DNA from: Alitiscatomonas aceti
GTDB lineage: Bacteria > Bacillota > Clostridia > Lachnospirales > Lachnospiraceae
NCBI RefSeq assembly: GCF_025567195.1
Contig: NZ_JAOQJF010000007.1
Coordinates: 72,494 to 136,493 of the forward strand
Length of the DNA stretch: 64,000 nt
Direction: 5' to 3'
Shown here: one piece after another, positions 32,476 through 39,440 of the stretch
Numbering within the stretch: the stretch's first letter is position 1
Layout of the letters: each line of letters starts with the position of its first letter
Program-made: the position numbers and the translations under genes
The notes under the pieces: generated by a model
The model's input: the letters and a program-made list of their open reading frames with translations, nothing else
Database searches by the model: none
Told to the model about the DNA's origin: nothing

Positions 32476-33564
32476 TTAGTAATCCAGATTCTCCATATAC
32501 TTCATGTATTTCACCACCATCAGTGCGATCTTAAAGGTAATGGCGTCCTCAAATACACGAAGATCCAGCCCTGTACTCTTCTGAAGCTTATCCAGACGGT
32601 ATACCAGAGTATTTCTGTGGATGTAAAGCTGTCTGGAGGTCTCCGAAACGTTCAGGCTGTTTTCAAAGAACTTATTGATGGTCGTCAAGGTCTCCTCGTC
32701 GAATTCATCCGGGTTCTTCCCATCGAAGATCTCCTTGATGAACATCCGGCACAGGGGAAGCGGAAGCTGGTAGATCAGGCGTCCGATACCCAGGTTGGAA
32801 TATGCCACCACATTCTTTCCGCTGTAAAAGATCTTTCCCACATCCAGGGCCATCTTGGCCTCCTTATAAGAGCGGGAAACGTCCTTGATCTCGTTGACAA
32901 TGGTACCGAAGGCAATATGCACCTTGGACATGGCCTCTGTATTCAGCATATCCAGGATCGTATTGGCCGTCTTTTCCAGATCCCCATACGTCTCTCCAGG
33001 CTTTACCTCGCGCACAAGGATAATGTTTTTTTCATCCACAGCCGTGATAAAGTCCTTGGTCTTTGCAGAAAACAGGCTTCTTACGGTCTCCAGGGCGTTG
33101 ACGTCCTTCTCATTTTTCGTTTCAATGAGGAACACCACGCGCTTTACGTTTGTCTCGATATGGAGCTTTTTGGCCCGGTTATAAATATCCACCAGAAGCA
33201 GGTTATCCAGCAGAAGGTTTTTAATAAAGTTGTCCTTGTCAAACCGCTCTTTATAGGCCACCAGCAGATTCTGGATCTGGAACGCCGCCAGCTTTCCCAC
33301 CATGTAAACATCGTCGCTGCCTCCCTTTGCAAGGAGGATGTATTCCAGCTGGTGCTCGTCAAATACCTTAAAAAACTGATAGCCGGAAATCACCTGACTG
33401 TCTGCCGGAGAATCTGCAAAGGCAAGGATAGAGCTCTCATACTCTTCTGCCTGCTCAAACGTGGATGCCAGAACTTTTCCTTCCACGTCGCAGACGCAGA
33501 GGTCGATCCTGGTAATTTCTTTCAGTCCGTCAATGTTCGACTGCAAGATCTGATTTGAAATCAT
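32476..33564 (-). CDS. PucR/CdaR-type transcriptional regulator
   Basis: A 362-residue protein. The N-terminal 130 residues (LQSNIDGLKEITRIDLCVCDVEG onward) resemble the sugar-diacid-recognition sensor of CdaR. The middle is a GGDEF-like regulatory fold (about 150-250), and the C-terminus carries the PucR helix-turn-helix (NVSETSRQLYIHRNTLVYRLDKL, near residue 305). It is joined to ftsE by a one-base gap, so it is the first gene of the ftsEX-M23-ctpA operon. That suggests it senses a small metabolite and adjusts division or wall-hydrolase expression, or simply autoregulates; the ligand is unknown. Confidence 0.88.
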   Translation of the reverse strand: MISNQILQSNIDGLKEITRIDLCVCDVEGKVLASTFEQAEEYESSILAFADSPADSQVISGYQFFKVFDEHQLEYILLAKGGSDDVYMVGKLAAFQIQNLLVAYKERFDKDNFIKNLLLDNLLLVDIYNRAKKLHIETNVKRVVFLIETKNEKDVNALETVRSLFSAKTKDFITAVDEKNIILVREVKPGETYGDLEKTANTILDMLNTEAMSKVHIAFGTIVNEIKDVSRSYKEAKMALDVGKIFYSGKNVVAYSNLGIGRLIYQLPLPLCRMFIKEIFDGKNPDEFDEETLTTINKFFENSLNVSETSRQLYIHRNTLVYRLDKLQKSTGLDLRVFEDAITFKIALMVVKYMKYMENLDY

Positions 33565-33658
33565 AACGTTCTCTCCTTTTCACAATATAGACATTCATAC
33601 AGATTCTATTTTAATGCAAAATCACAAAAAAGGAAAGAAAAATTTTGTGTTTTTCCAC

Positions 33659-33697
33659 AAAAAAACAATCCGGCACCACAACCGGCACCGGATTGTT
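33659..33697 (-). terminator. Terminator after the degenerate ABC gene
   Basis: A 10-bp stem AACAATCCGG/CCGGATTGTT (33664-33673 with 33688-33697), with a 14-base loop that can pair further, and a T7 run on the minus strand (33659-33665). Confidence 0.88.
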
Positions 33698-33711
33698 GGG
33701 AAATCATCCCT

Positions 33712-34812
33712 TTACAGAATGTTTTTTTCCGTATCCTTATCAAACAGATAGATCTTTTCAGCGTCCACAAAGAGGTATATCTTTTCATTTTCCCGAAAAT
33801 CTGTTCTTCCCTCTGCCTGGCAGATGCCGTCGGCGTCCTCAGCCTGGAAGCGGAGCATGGTCCCGTCTCCAGTCATGCTCTGGAATCTGGCGGAGAAATG
33901 GCCGTCCTGGCCGTCCTCTGAGGCCCGGGACAGGCAGACATCCTCAGCCCGTACCCCTGTGATCACTTCTTTTCCCACATAACCATTGTTTTCCAGGACT
34001 GCGCCCACAGCCTCCGGAACCAGCATACGGCCGCTGGCTCCCTGAAGCCCGATCCTGCCGCCTTCAGAAAATACCTTCATAAGAAAGAAGTTCATGGGCG
34101 ACCGGCCTACGACTCCGCCCACAAAGCAGTTTGCCGGATGGGCCGCCAGTTCCTCCGGCGTACCGTCCTGGCAGATGGAGCCCTCATTCATGACTACCAT
34201 TCTGGTTCCCAGGGCCAGTGCCGTTTCCTGGTTGTCGGTCACATAGATCACCGTCATATCCATTTTTTTATGGATATCCTTAAATTCCTTCCTCATCACC
34301 TTCTGGAGGCTCTTCTCCAGATCTGCAATGGTACTGTCCAGAAGAAGGATCCCCGGACGGCGCATCATGGCACGTCCCAGAAGTGCCCGGTATGTCTCCT
34401 CCCCGGTCAGCTCCTCAGGCTTTTTATCCAGAATATCAGAAAGCTTCAGATACCCGGAGATCTCCCGGATCCTCCTGTCGATCTCCTCCTGGGCCATCTT
34501 CCCCATACGAAGCGCAAAGGAAAGGTTATCTTCCACCGTCATGCCCGGATACAGCACACTGTTTTTAAACAGCATGGCAATATTCCTGTCCTTGGGATCC
34601 GCGTCCGTCATATCCTTTCCATCAATGAAAAGGGAACCGGAGCTGATCTCATCCAGTCCGCCGATCATCCGCAGAAGCGCGGATTTTCCGCACCCGGCAG
34701 GCCCCACAAGGATAAGGAACTCCCTGTCCCTGATCTCCAGAGAAAAATCCTTCACCGACTGCTGTCCCCCAGGATAAATCTTATTCACGTTTTTTAATAC
34801 TAATCCCGACAT
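33712..34812 (-). CDS. MsmK/MalK-like ABC protein with degenerate catalytic motifs (putative pseudo-ATPase)
   Basis: A 366-residue full-length homologue of the sugar-importer ATPases MsmK/UgpC, including the C-terminal TOBE-type region (HPANCFVGGVVGRSPMNF and VITGVRAEDV). Walker A GPAGCGKS (37-44) and the Walker B aspartate D159 are kept. The other key positions are changed: Q-loop Gln is K83 (MLFKNSVLYP), the LSGGQ signature is LTGEE (135-139), the catalytic Glu after Walker B is S160, the D-loop is TIADLE, and the switch His is D193 (VTDNQ). The frame is intact with a GGGGAGG site, so it is not a simple pseudogene. No permease or binding protein is near. A nucleotide-binding regulator or inactive partner subunit is likely. 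Confidence 0.9.
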   Translation of the reverse strand: MSGLVLKNVNKIYPGGQQSVKDFSLEIRDREFLILVGPAGCGKSALLRMIGGLDEISSGSLFIDGKDMTDADPKDRNIAMLFKNSVLYPGMTVEDNLSFALRMGKMAQEEIDRRIREISGYLKLSDILDKKPEELTGEETYRALLGRAMMRRPGILLLDSTIADLEKSLQKVMRKEFKDIHKKMDMTVIYVTDNQETALALGTRMVVMNEGSICQDGTPEELAAHPANCFVGGVVGRSPMNFFLMKVFSEGGRIGLQGASGRMLVPEAVGAVLENNGYVGKEVITGVRAEDVCLSRASEDGQDGHFSARFQSMTGDGTMLRFQAEDADGICQAEGRTDFRENEKIYLFVDAEKIYLFDKDTEKNIL

Positions 34813-34840
34813 GCTTCCTCCCCATTGTAAAACTCAAAAA

Positions 34841-34888
34841 AACAAAATACCCGCCGGCATCCGTGACAACACAATGCCTGGCGGGTAT
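34841..34888 (-). terminator. Terminator-like hairpin in the leader of the degenerate ABC gene
   Basis: ATACCCGCC(GG)CAT-type left arm (34847-34860) pairs with 34874-34888 and is followed on the minus strand by TTTGTTTTTTT. It ends only about 30 bases before the ABC start codon, leaving no room for a promoter after it. It may terminate ridA transcripts or act as an attenuator for the ABC gene, possibly from a weak TTTATC-17-TACAAT promoter near 34930-34960. Confidence 0.78.
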
Positions 34889-35062
34889 ACCTCTGTTCCC
34901 TATGGTACACAAAACAGAAGTGTTTTTCCATATTGTAATTTACCAAAATATCGTGATAAATTCCATGACTTTTGCATATGGGGCCTGGGAGCCGCGGAAA
35001 AAGCATCCGTTTTCCCCAAAAAACAAAGCTCTTTTCGTCCTGTTTTAGCAAAAATAACGGTT

Positions 35063-35437
35063 TTATTTTACAGCGATGGCTTCCATCTCCAGCAGAACAC
35101 CCTTGGGAAGCTTTGCAACCTCCACGCAGGAGCGGGCCGGGCAGTCCTTCTCAAAATATTTGGAATAAATTCCGTTGATGGTTGCAAAATCGTCCATGCT
35201 CTGGATGAATACGGTTGTTTTTACAACGTTCTCCATGGAGGTGCCTGCTGCTTCCAGAAGGTTCTTCATATTCTTCATTACCTGCTCTGCCTGGCCTTCG
35301 ATCCCTTCGGCAACCTCGCCAGTGGCCGGGTTTACCGGAATCTGGCCGGAAGCGAATACAAAGCCGTTGGCCTCAATGGCCTGGGAATAAGGACCGATTG
35401 CTGCTGGTGCGTTTGTTGTGCTGATCACTTTCTTCAT
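35063..35437 (-). CDS. ridA: RidA family enamine/imine deaminase
   Basis: A 124-residue RidA protein, which hydrolyses reactive 2-aminoacrylate-type imines to keto acids and ammonia. Diagnostic segments are APAAIGPYSQAI at 10-21, FASGQIPVNPATGEVAEG, the catalytic-arginine block CPARSCVEVAKLPKGVLLEMEAIA. Its ATG overlaps the cvfB stop by 4 bases (ATGA), so the two are coupled. Confidence 0.96.
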   Translation of the reverse strand: MKKVISTTNAPAAIGPYSQAIEANGFVFASGQIPVNPATGEVAEGIEGQAEQVMKNMKNLLEAAGTSMENVVKTTVFIQSMDDFATINGIYSKYFEKDCPARSCVEVAKLPKGVLLEMEAIAVK

Positions 35438-36291
35438 TTTGTTTCCTCCAATACTCTGATACTTTTTTCTGTTATCTCTATCTTACCCTCTTTTAAAAGA
35501 TGGCCGACAGCGCGTTTAAAGGCGTTCTTGCTGAGCTTAAATTCCCTGGCGATCACTTCCGGGTCTGCCTTATCGTTAAAGGGCAGCACTCCGTCAAATT
35601 CCCCGATCACCTTTAATACAAGCTCTGCATCCTCAAAAATCTGGTTATAGGCCTTTTCCCTGGCGCTCAGATCCAGCTTTCCATCCCCGCGCACCTTTGT
35701 CACACGGCAATGGACCTCCTGGCCCACCTTAAAGCCTCCGAACAGCTCCCGCCTGGGGATCATCCCGTGGTAGATCCCGTCCACGGCCACAAAGGCTCCC
35801 AGCTCCGGGTTGATCTCAAATACAAAGCCGTTTATATCGTCTCCCGTTTTATAGGGAGCGTCGCTCCTTAAATACGAATATACCTTCATGGTAGCCGCCA
35901 GACGCTTACTTTTATCCACATAAAGGGCCACCAGACATTTTTCTCCCTTTTTCACTGCATGGGTCTGCTCCTTAAAGGGCAGAAGAAGATCCTTTTCCAG
36001 CCCCATGTCCAGGAATGCGCCGATCTTTGATGTTTCCTTCACCTCCAGCACTGCCGTCTCTCCCAGGGAGATCTTCGGTCTTGTGGTGGTGGCAATGATC
36101 CGGTCCTCCGAATCCTTATATAAAAACACTTCCAGGGGATCGCCGGTCTTTGCGCCCTCGGGCACCTGCTTTTTCGGCAGCAAAACGCCCTTTTCAGCTC
36201 CCCCGGCGCTCTTTCCAGGTTCCCCCAGATACACTCCGAAATCCTTTTCCTTTACGATCTCCAGTGTCTGCATTCTTCCAAGTTCCAGCAT
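35434..36291 (-). CDS. cvfB: S1-domain RNA-binding protein CvfB family
   Basis: A 285-residue CvfB/YitL family protein. It has tandem S1-like OB domains (about residues 1-65, 70-140 and 145-215; for example GAFLDMGLEKDLLLPFKEQ and GAFVAVDGIYHGMIPRREL) and a C-terminal winged helix (DPEVIAREFKLSKNAFKRAVGHLLKEG). The family affects virulence and RNA metabolism in staphylococci. It lies between the thioesterase gene and ridA in one apparent operon. Confidence 0.93.
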   Translation of the reverse strand: MLELGRMQTLEIVKEKDFGVYLGEPGKSAGGAEKGVLLPKKQVPEGAKTGDPLEVFLYKDSEDRIIATTTRPKISLGETAVLEVKETSKIGAFLDMGLEKDLLLPFKEQTHAVKKGEKCLVALYVDKSKRLAATMKVYSYLRSDAPYKTGDDINGFVFEINPELGAFVAVDGIYHGMIPRRELFGGFKVGQEVHCRVTKVRGDGKLDLSAREKAYNQIFEDAELVLKVIGEFDGVLPFNDKADPEVIAREFKLSKNAFKRAVGHLLKEGKIEITEKSIRVLEETK

Positions 36292-36312
36292 GTCCTTCGT
36301 CCTCTCTTTTTT

Positions 36313-37044
36313 CTAAACACCCTCCGGCGTTACCTTCAGTTCCACATTGGCAAAGATGCTTCCGTCTCCGCCGCAGACAGATACCACGTATCCATCCTCT
36401 CCGGCCGCCCGCATGAGGACCGCCGTATCTCCCAGCACCGCCGCCTTTTTATACTCGGCGCGGATCTCCGTGATCTCCCTGCCGTCGGCTTCCTCCGGGA
36501 GGGCCTCCACCGCCATATCCACGTACTGGGCATTGTTGACATGGTGGTTAGTGTCGATCTGGTGCTTCATGATCACCAGCCGCCCCGCCTCCTCCATGTG
36601 CTCCGGAAGACGGATCTTTCTGGGAGCATAGTCCATAGAAAGCTTCGGTTCCTCATCCCCGTAGGCATCCACATCCTCCCGCGTCACGCGGACCGGTTTT
36701 CCGGCTTCCGTATCCAGAAGGAACCAGCAGGAATTGGCCTTTACCAGGTATTCCCCGGTCCCGTCCATCAGCGTAAAATTCCGCAGGCCGTAGATCCCCT
36801 TGATCTCATAGGGCCAGGTGCAGACGGTGATCTCCTCGCCCAGAGCCGGTCTCCTTAAGATCTGGATCTGCCAGGATGACAGAAGCCACGCACGATTTTT
36901 TTCTTCCAGATAAGCAAGCCCCACTCCGCAGTCCTCCGACTGGAAGGTGGAGCAGTCCTGCATATAATTCATGATCCCCATCAGGGACAGCCTTGCGTCC
37001 ACGCCGGTCTCACTGTACCGGACACGGCTCTTAAACTGGTACAT
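36313..37044 (-). CDS. Acyl-ACP thioesterase (FatA/FatB family)
   Basis: A 243-residue double-hotdog thioesterase that releases fatty acids from acyl carrier protein. The first hotdog contains YSETGVDARLSLMGIMNYMQD and WLLSSWQIQILRRP; the second contains IDTNHHVNNAQYVDMAVEALP near residue 165, with the catalytic Asp/Asn-His motif (DTNHHVNN). Normal length for bacterial members. It is the first gene of thioesterase-cvfB-ridA, with its own promoter at 37095-37123. Confidence 0.94.
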   Translation of the reverse strand: MYQFKSRVRYSETGVDARLSLMGIMNYMQDCSTFQSEDCGVGLAYLEEKNRAWLLSSWQIQILRRPALGEEITVCTWPYEIKGIYGLRNFTLMDGTGEYLVKANSCWFLLDTEAGKPVRVTREDVDAYGDEEPKLSMDYAPRKIRLPEHMEEAGRLVIMKHQIDTNHHVNNAQYVDMAVEALPEEADGREITEIRAEYKKAAVLGDTAVLMRAAGEDGYVVSVCGGDGSIFANVELKVTPEGV

Positions 37045-37094
37045 GTTCTTCCCGCCTCACTTAAATCCTCCGGGCAGCCCCGGCGCTCGTTTCC

Positions 37095-37123
37095 ATTCTA
37101 ACCCATTTTTCCCTTCCAGGCAA
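37095..37123 (-). promoter_or_regulatory. Promoter of the thioesterase-cvfB-ridA operon
   Basis: Minus-strand -35 TTGCCT (37118-37123), 17-bp spacer, -10 TAGAAT (37095-37100). It lies directly after the tRNA-Gln terminator. Confidence 0.72.
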
Positions 37124-37134
37124 TAGGCTCTGTA

Positions 37135-37178
37135 TCAAAAAAGCGTCTAAACATTGGATCCCCAACATCTAAACGCTT
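37135..37178 (-). terminator. Terminator after tRNA-Gln copy 1
   Basis: A 17-bp stem with one mismatch (37141-37157 with 37162-37178), a 4-base loop and a T6 run on the minus strand. Confidence 0.92.
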
Positions 37179-37183
37179 TCCAG

Positions 37184-37255
37184 CTGGGCTACAAGGATTC
37201 GAACCTTGAAATGACGGAGTCAGAGTCCGTTGCCTTACCATTTGGCGATAGCCCA
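37184..37255 (-). tRNA. tRNA-Gln(CTG), copy 1
   Basis: 72 nt without encoded CCA. The acceptor stem TGGGCTA/TAGCCCA, anticodon stem ACGGA/TCCGT with loop CTCTGAC (anticodon CTG), and T-loop TTCGAAT are all present. It reads CAG. Identical to the copy at 39250-39321, with its own perfect promoter and terminator. Confidence 0.96.
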
Positions 37256-37298
37256 TTATTCACGATCTGTCTCTTACAGTTTTTCAACTGCGAGTTAT

Positions 37299-37327
37299 AT
37301 TATACCCACACTTTTTAAGAATGTCAA
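37299..37327 (-). promoter_or_regulatory. Promoter of tRNA-Gln copy 1
   Basis: Perfect -35 TTGACA (37322-37327) and -10 TATAAT (37299-37304) on the minus strand, 17 bp apart. Confidence 0.9.
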
Positions 37328-37343
37328 GTATTTTTTCCAGACT

Positions 37344-37379
37344 GCGGGACTTTTTCCTGTTTTCTGGAAAAAGCCCCGC
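37344..37379 (-). terminator. Hairpin after the M20 amidohydrolase gene
   Basis: A 14-bp stem with one mismatch (37344-37357 with 37366-37379), with a 8-base loop, about 45 bases after the stop codon. The stem is A/T-rich in its upper part but no clear T-run follows on the minus strand, so termination efficiency is uncertain. Confidence 0.5.
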
Positions 37380-37423
37380 CCTTTAAGCCTCCGGCTTCCA
37401 AATCCCGGATCTTATATTCTCAT

Positions 37424-38809
37424 CTACTGTACCGGCGCCGGAACCACGATCTCCTCGGTCACCGGGCACTTATACGTTCTTCCGTTCATCTGCTTCTTAA
37501 ACTCTTCCTTCGCCTCGTCCACCAGCTTGGGATCATCCACCAGCTTCATGGCTGTGGCTGCCATGACCTTTGCGCCATAGAGCATGCCCTTCATTCCGAT
37601 GCTCATACCGGCGCAGGCAGTGATCTGCCAGCTATGGCCCGGGGCCGCCAGGTTGCAGGTAGCCGTCATCACCTGTACACAGGGAACGATATGCTGTACG
37701 TCTCCCACATCGGTGGAGCCGTAGCCGTTCTCATTCAGCACAGGAGATACCTTAGTATCCAGAGGACCATCCTCCAGAGCGCCTGAGGCTTTTACCTTCT
37801 CATACTGCTGGCTCTTTTCATTGAGGATCTTTGCAAATGCCAGCTCCTCCTCTGTCCAGTGGGGTCTTTCCACCTCTTCCATCACATCGTGGGTCAGGTT
37901 GGTGAGCATCACCGGATTTAATGTATTGTAGCAGCCGCCCAGGTATTCTACCTCCAGCTCAGTCTCTGTCATATGGGCTGCGCCTTCCGCCACCTTCACC
38001 AGACGTCTGTATGTATCCTCCACGGCCTCACGGCTTAATGCGCGGACATAATACCATACACTGGCCTTATCGGGAACGATATTGGGCGCTGTGCCGCCTT
38101 CCTTGATCACATAGTGGATACGGACATCGCTGGTCACATGCTCCCGCAGATAGTTGGCTCCCACACTGGTCAGCTCCACGGCATCCAGTGCAGACCGGCC
38201 GTTGTGGGGATCTCCTCCAGCATGGGCCGTGATCCCATTAAAGTGGAAAATGGCGCTGTTCAGTCCAGTCATGGTCCCCAGAGTCACATGGTTATTGGTG
38301 GAGCCGTGCCAGGAAAACGCTGCATCCAGCTCTGTGAACGCTCCTCCTCTTGCCATAAACGCCTTTCCGGTGAGGACCTCCTCTGCCGGACAGCCATAAA
38401 ATACCACTGTACCCTCTTTGCCGGTGGCCTCCAGCTCTGCCTTCATTCCAAGAGCAGCGCCCAGGCAGGCAACACCTAAAAGGTTATGGCCGCAGCCCTG
38501 TCCCGCAGCACCCGGAGTTACCGGTTCCTTTTCTGTGCTGACCTTCTGGCTCAGGCCGGGAAGCGCGTCATACTCGCCCAGGAAACCGATCACCGGATGA
38601 CCTTTTCCCCATACGGCGCGGATGGCTGTGGGCATTCCCACATACCCTGTCTCCACCTCAAATCCGGCGTTGCGGAGGACTTCTGCTGTCCATTCACATG
38701 CCTTCACTTCATTAAACGCAGTCTCGGGATTTTCCCAGATCTTTTTAGCCAGATCGGTAAGGACCTTTTCATTCTGATCAACGGCTCTGGTAGCAATGGT
38801 GTCAATCAT
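37424..38809 (-). CDS. M20 family amidohydrolase, AbgB-like (first of three in the window)
   Basis: A 461-residue metallopeptidase-like amidohydrolase related to the p-aminobenzoyl-glutamate hydrolase subunit AbgB. Metal-site motifs are visible: GFLGEYDALPG near residue 79, GQGCGHNLLG near 112, GCPAEEVLTGKAF near 142, WHGSTNN and the late TDVGDVQHIVP. A lid insertion (GITAHAGGDPHNGRSALDAVEL) follows the family. I start at the ATG with GGAGAG 8 bases upstream; 15 upstream codons lack support. It is monocistronic, flanked by duplicated tRNA-Gln genes. The exact amide substrate is unknown. Confidence 0.92.
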   Translation of the reverse strand: MIDTIATRAVDQNEKVLTDLAKKIWENPETAFNEVKACEWTAEVLRNAGFEVETGYVGMPTAIRAVWGKGHPVIGFLGEYDALPGLSQKVSTEKEPVTPGAAGQGCGHNLLGVACLGAALGMKAELEATGKEGTVVFYGCPAEEVLTGKAFMARGGAFTELDAAFSWHGSTNNHVTLGTMTGLNSAIFHFNGITAHAGGDPHNGRSALDAVELTSVGANYLREHVTSDVRIHYVIKEGGTAPNIVPDKASVWYYVRALSREAVEDTYRRLVKVAEGAAHMTETELEVEYLGGCYNTLNPVMLTNLTHDVMEEVERPHWTEEELAFAKILNEKSQQYEKVKASGALEDGPLDTKVSPVLNENGYGSTDVGDVQHIVPCVQVMTATCNLAAPGHSWQITACAGMSIGMKGMLYGAKVMAATAMKLVDDPKLVDEAKEEFKKQMNGRTYKCPVTEEIVVPAPVQ

Positions 38810-38892
38810 AATATTCTCTCCTTTTTCTGGGCGCCGCAGGCTCACACACCGCAAGAGACGCCTGTTATTGATTCCAACGGACTCACCCCTTC

Positions 38893-38921
38893 ATTTTAAC
38901 CTGGAGAACAAAAAATGTCAA
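38893..38921 (-). promoter_or_regulatory. Promoter of the 37424-38809 M20 gene
   Basis: Perfect -35 TTGACA (38916-38921), 17-bp spacer, -10 TAAAAT (38893-38898) on the minus strand. Confidence 0.88.
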
Positions 38922-39195
38922 TCACCTTGCACAATAAAATCTTTTATTTACTATGTATTCATGTGCACTTTCACGGTTCTTTCCAATGTTTTTGGAATGC
39001 CAGCGGACATTCCATCTCCTTTGAAAGATGTTTTCTTTTTCCTGTCCTCTGGGCCCTGGAGAGGAAAGTCCTGGATCTTGCCCAAACGGGCCAGTTAAAA
39101 TGGAGTAAACGGTCTGGATTTTTAGTGATTTTTGGGCACTACGGAAAAATCCATATTTGCGCCCCCACGCTTTGAAGTTCTCTGCATCCAGGAAC

Positions 39196-39242
39196 AAAAA
39201 AAGAGACGAAAAACCATTGTAAACTCAATGTTTCTCGTCTCT
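39196..39242 (-). terminator. Terminator after tRNA-Gln copy 2
   Basis: An AGAGACGA/TCGTCTCT outer stem (39202-39209 with 39235-39242) continues into a CATTG/CAATG inner stem, then a T-run on the minus strand (39196-39201). Confidence 0.88.
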
Positions 39243-39249
39243 ATTCCAG

Positions 39250-39321
39250 CTGGGCTACAAGGATTCGAACCTTGAAATGACGGAGTCAGAGTCCGTTGCC
39301 TTACCATTTGGCGATAGCCCA
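39250..39321 (-). tRNA. tRNA-Gln(CTG), copy 2
   Basis: Identical over all 72 nt to the copy at 37184-37255, including the discriminator base and the CCAG bases just beyond it. It has its own promoter (39339-39367) and a different terminator sequence. Confidence 0.96.
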
Positions 39322-39338
39322 TCGCATCAACGTGGACT

Positions 39339-39367
39339 ATTATAGCGCGGCTTTCTGTTTTCGTCAA
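39339..39367 (-). promoter_or_regulatory. Promoter of tRNA-Gln copy 2
   Basis: Minus-strand -35 TTGACG (39362-39367), 17-bp spacer, perfect -10 TATAAT (39339-39344). The sequence differs from the copy 1 promoter. Confidence 0.88.
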
Positions 39368-39390
39368 GTGGTATTTTCGATTTTTTTCAA

Positions 39391-39413
39391 AAACATTTTT
39401 TCACAAAAAATGT
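39391..39413 (-). terminator. AT-rich terminator after the RsgI-like gene
   Basis: ACATTTTTT/AAAAAATGT stem (39393-39401 with 39405-39413), 3-base loop, T-run continuing on the minus strand. AT-rich and therefore weaker than the other terminators. Confidence 0.6.
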
Positions 39414-39440
39414 CCGTTTTCCGAAACGCTCCGGCGTACA

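Larger units (their letters stand above)
38810..39249 (-). other. Gene-free stretch upstream of the M20 gene
   Basis: About 440 bp between the M20 start codon and tRNA-Gln copy 2. It contains the M20 promoter (38893-38921) and the tRNA terminator (39196-39242). A 91-codon minus-strand frame (38922-39197) has no ribosome site and no family features. I see nothing else in it. Confidence 0.7.

Noticed and set aside
33712..34812. Calling the degenerate ABC gene a pseudogene
   Set aside because: No frameshift or stop; full length with an intact C-terminal region and good ribosome site, so decay is not the best reading.
38922..39197. Minus-strand 91-codon frame between the M20 gene and tRNA-Gln
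   Set aside because: No ribosome site or recognisable features; it runs into the M20 promoter and the tRNA terminator.
37184..39321. Integrated element with tRNA attachment sites
   Set aside because: The tRNA copies are complete with separate promoters and there is no integrase or phage gene in between.
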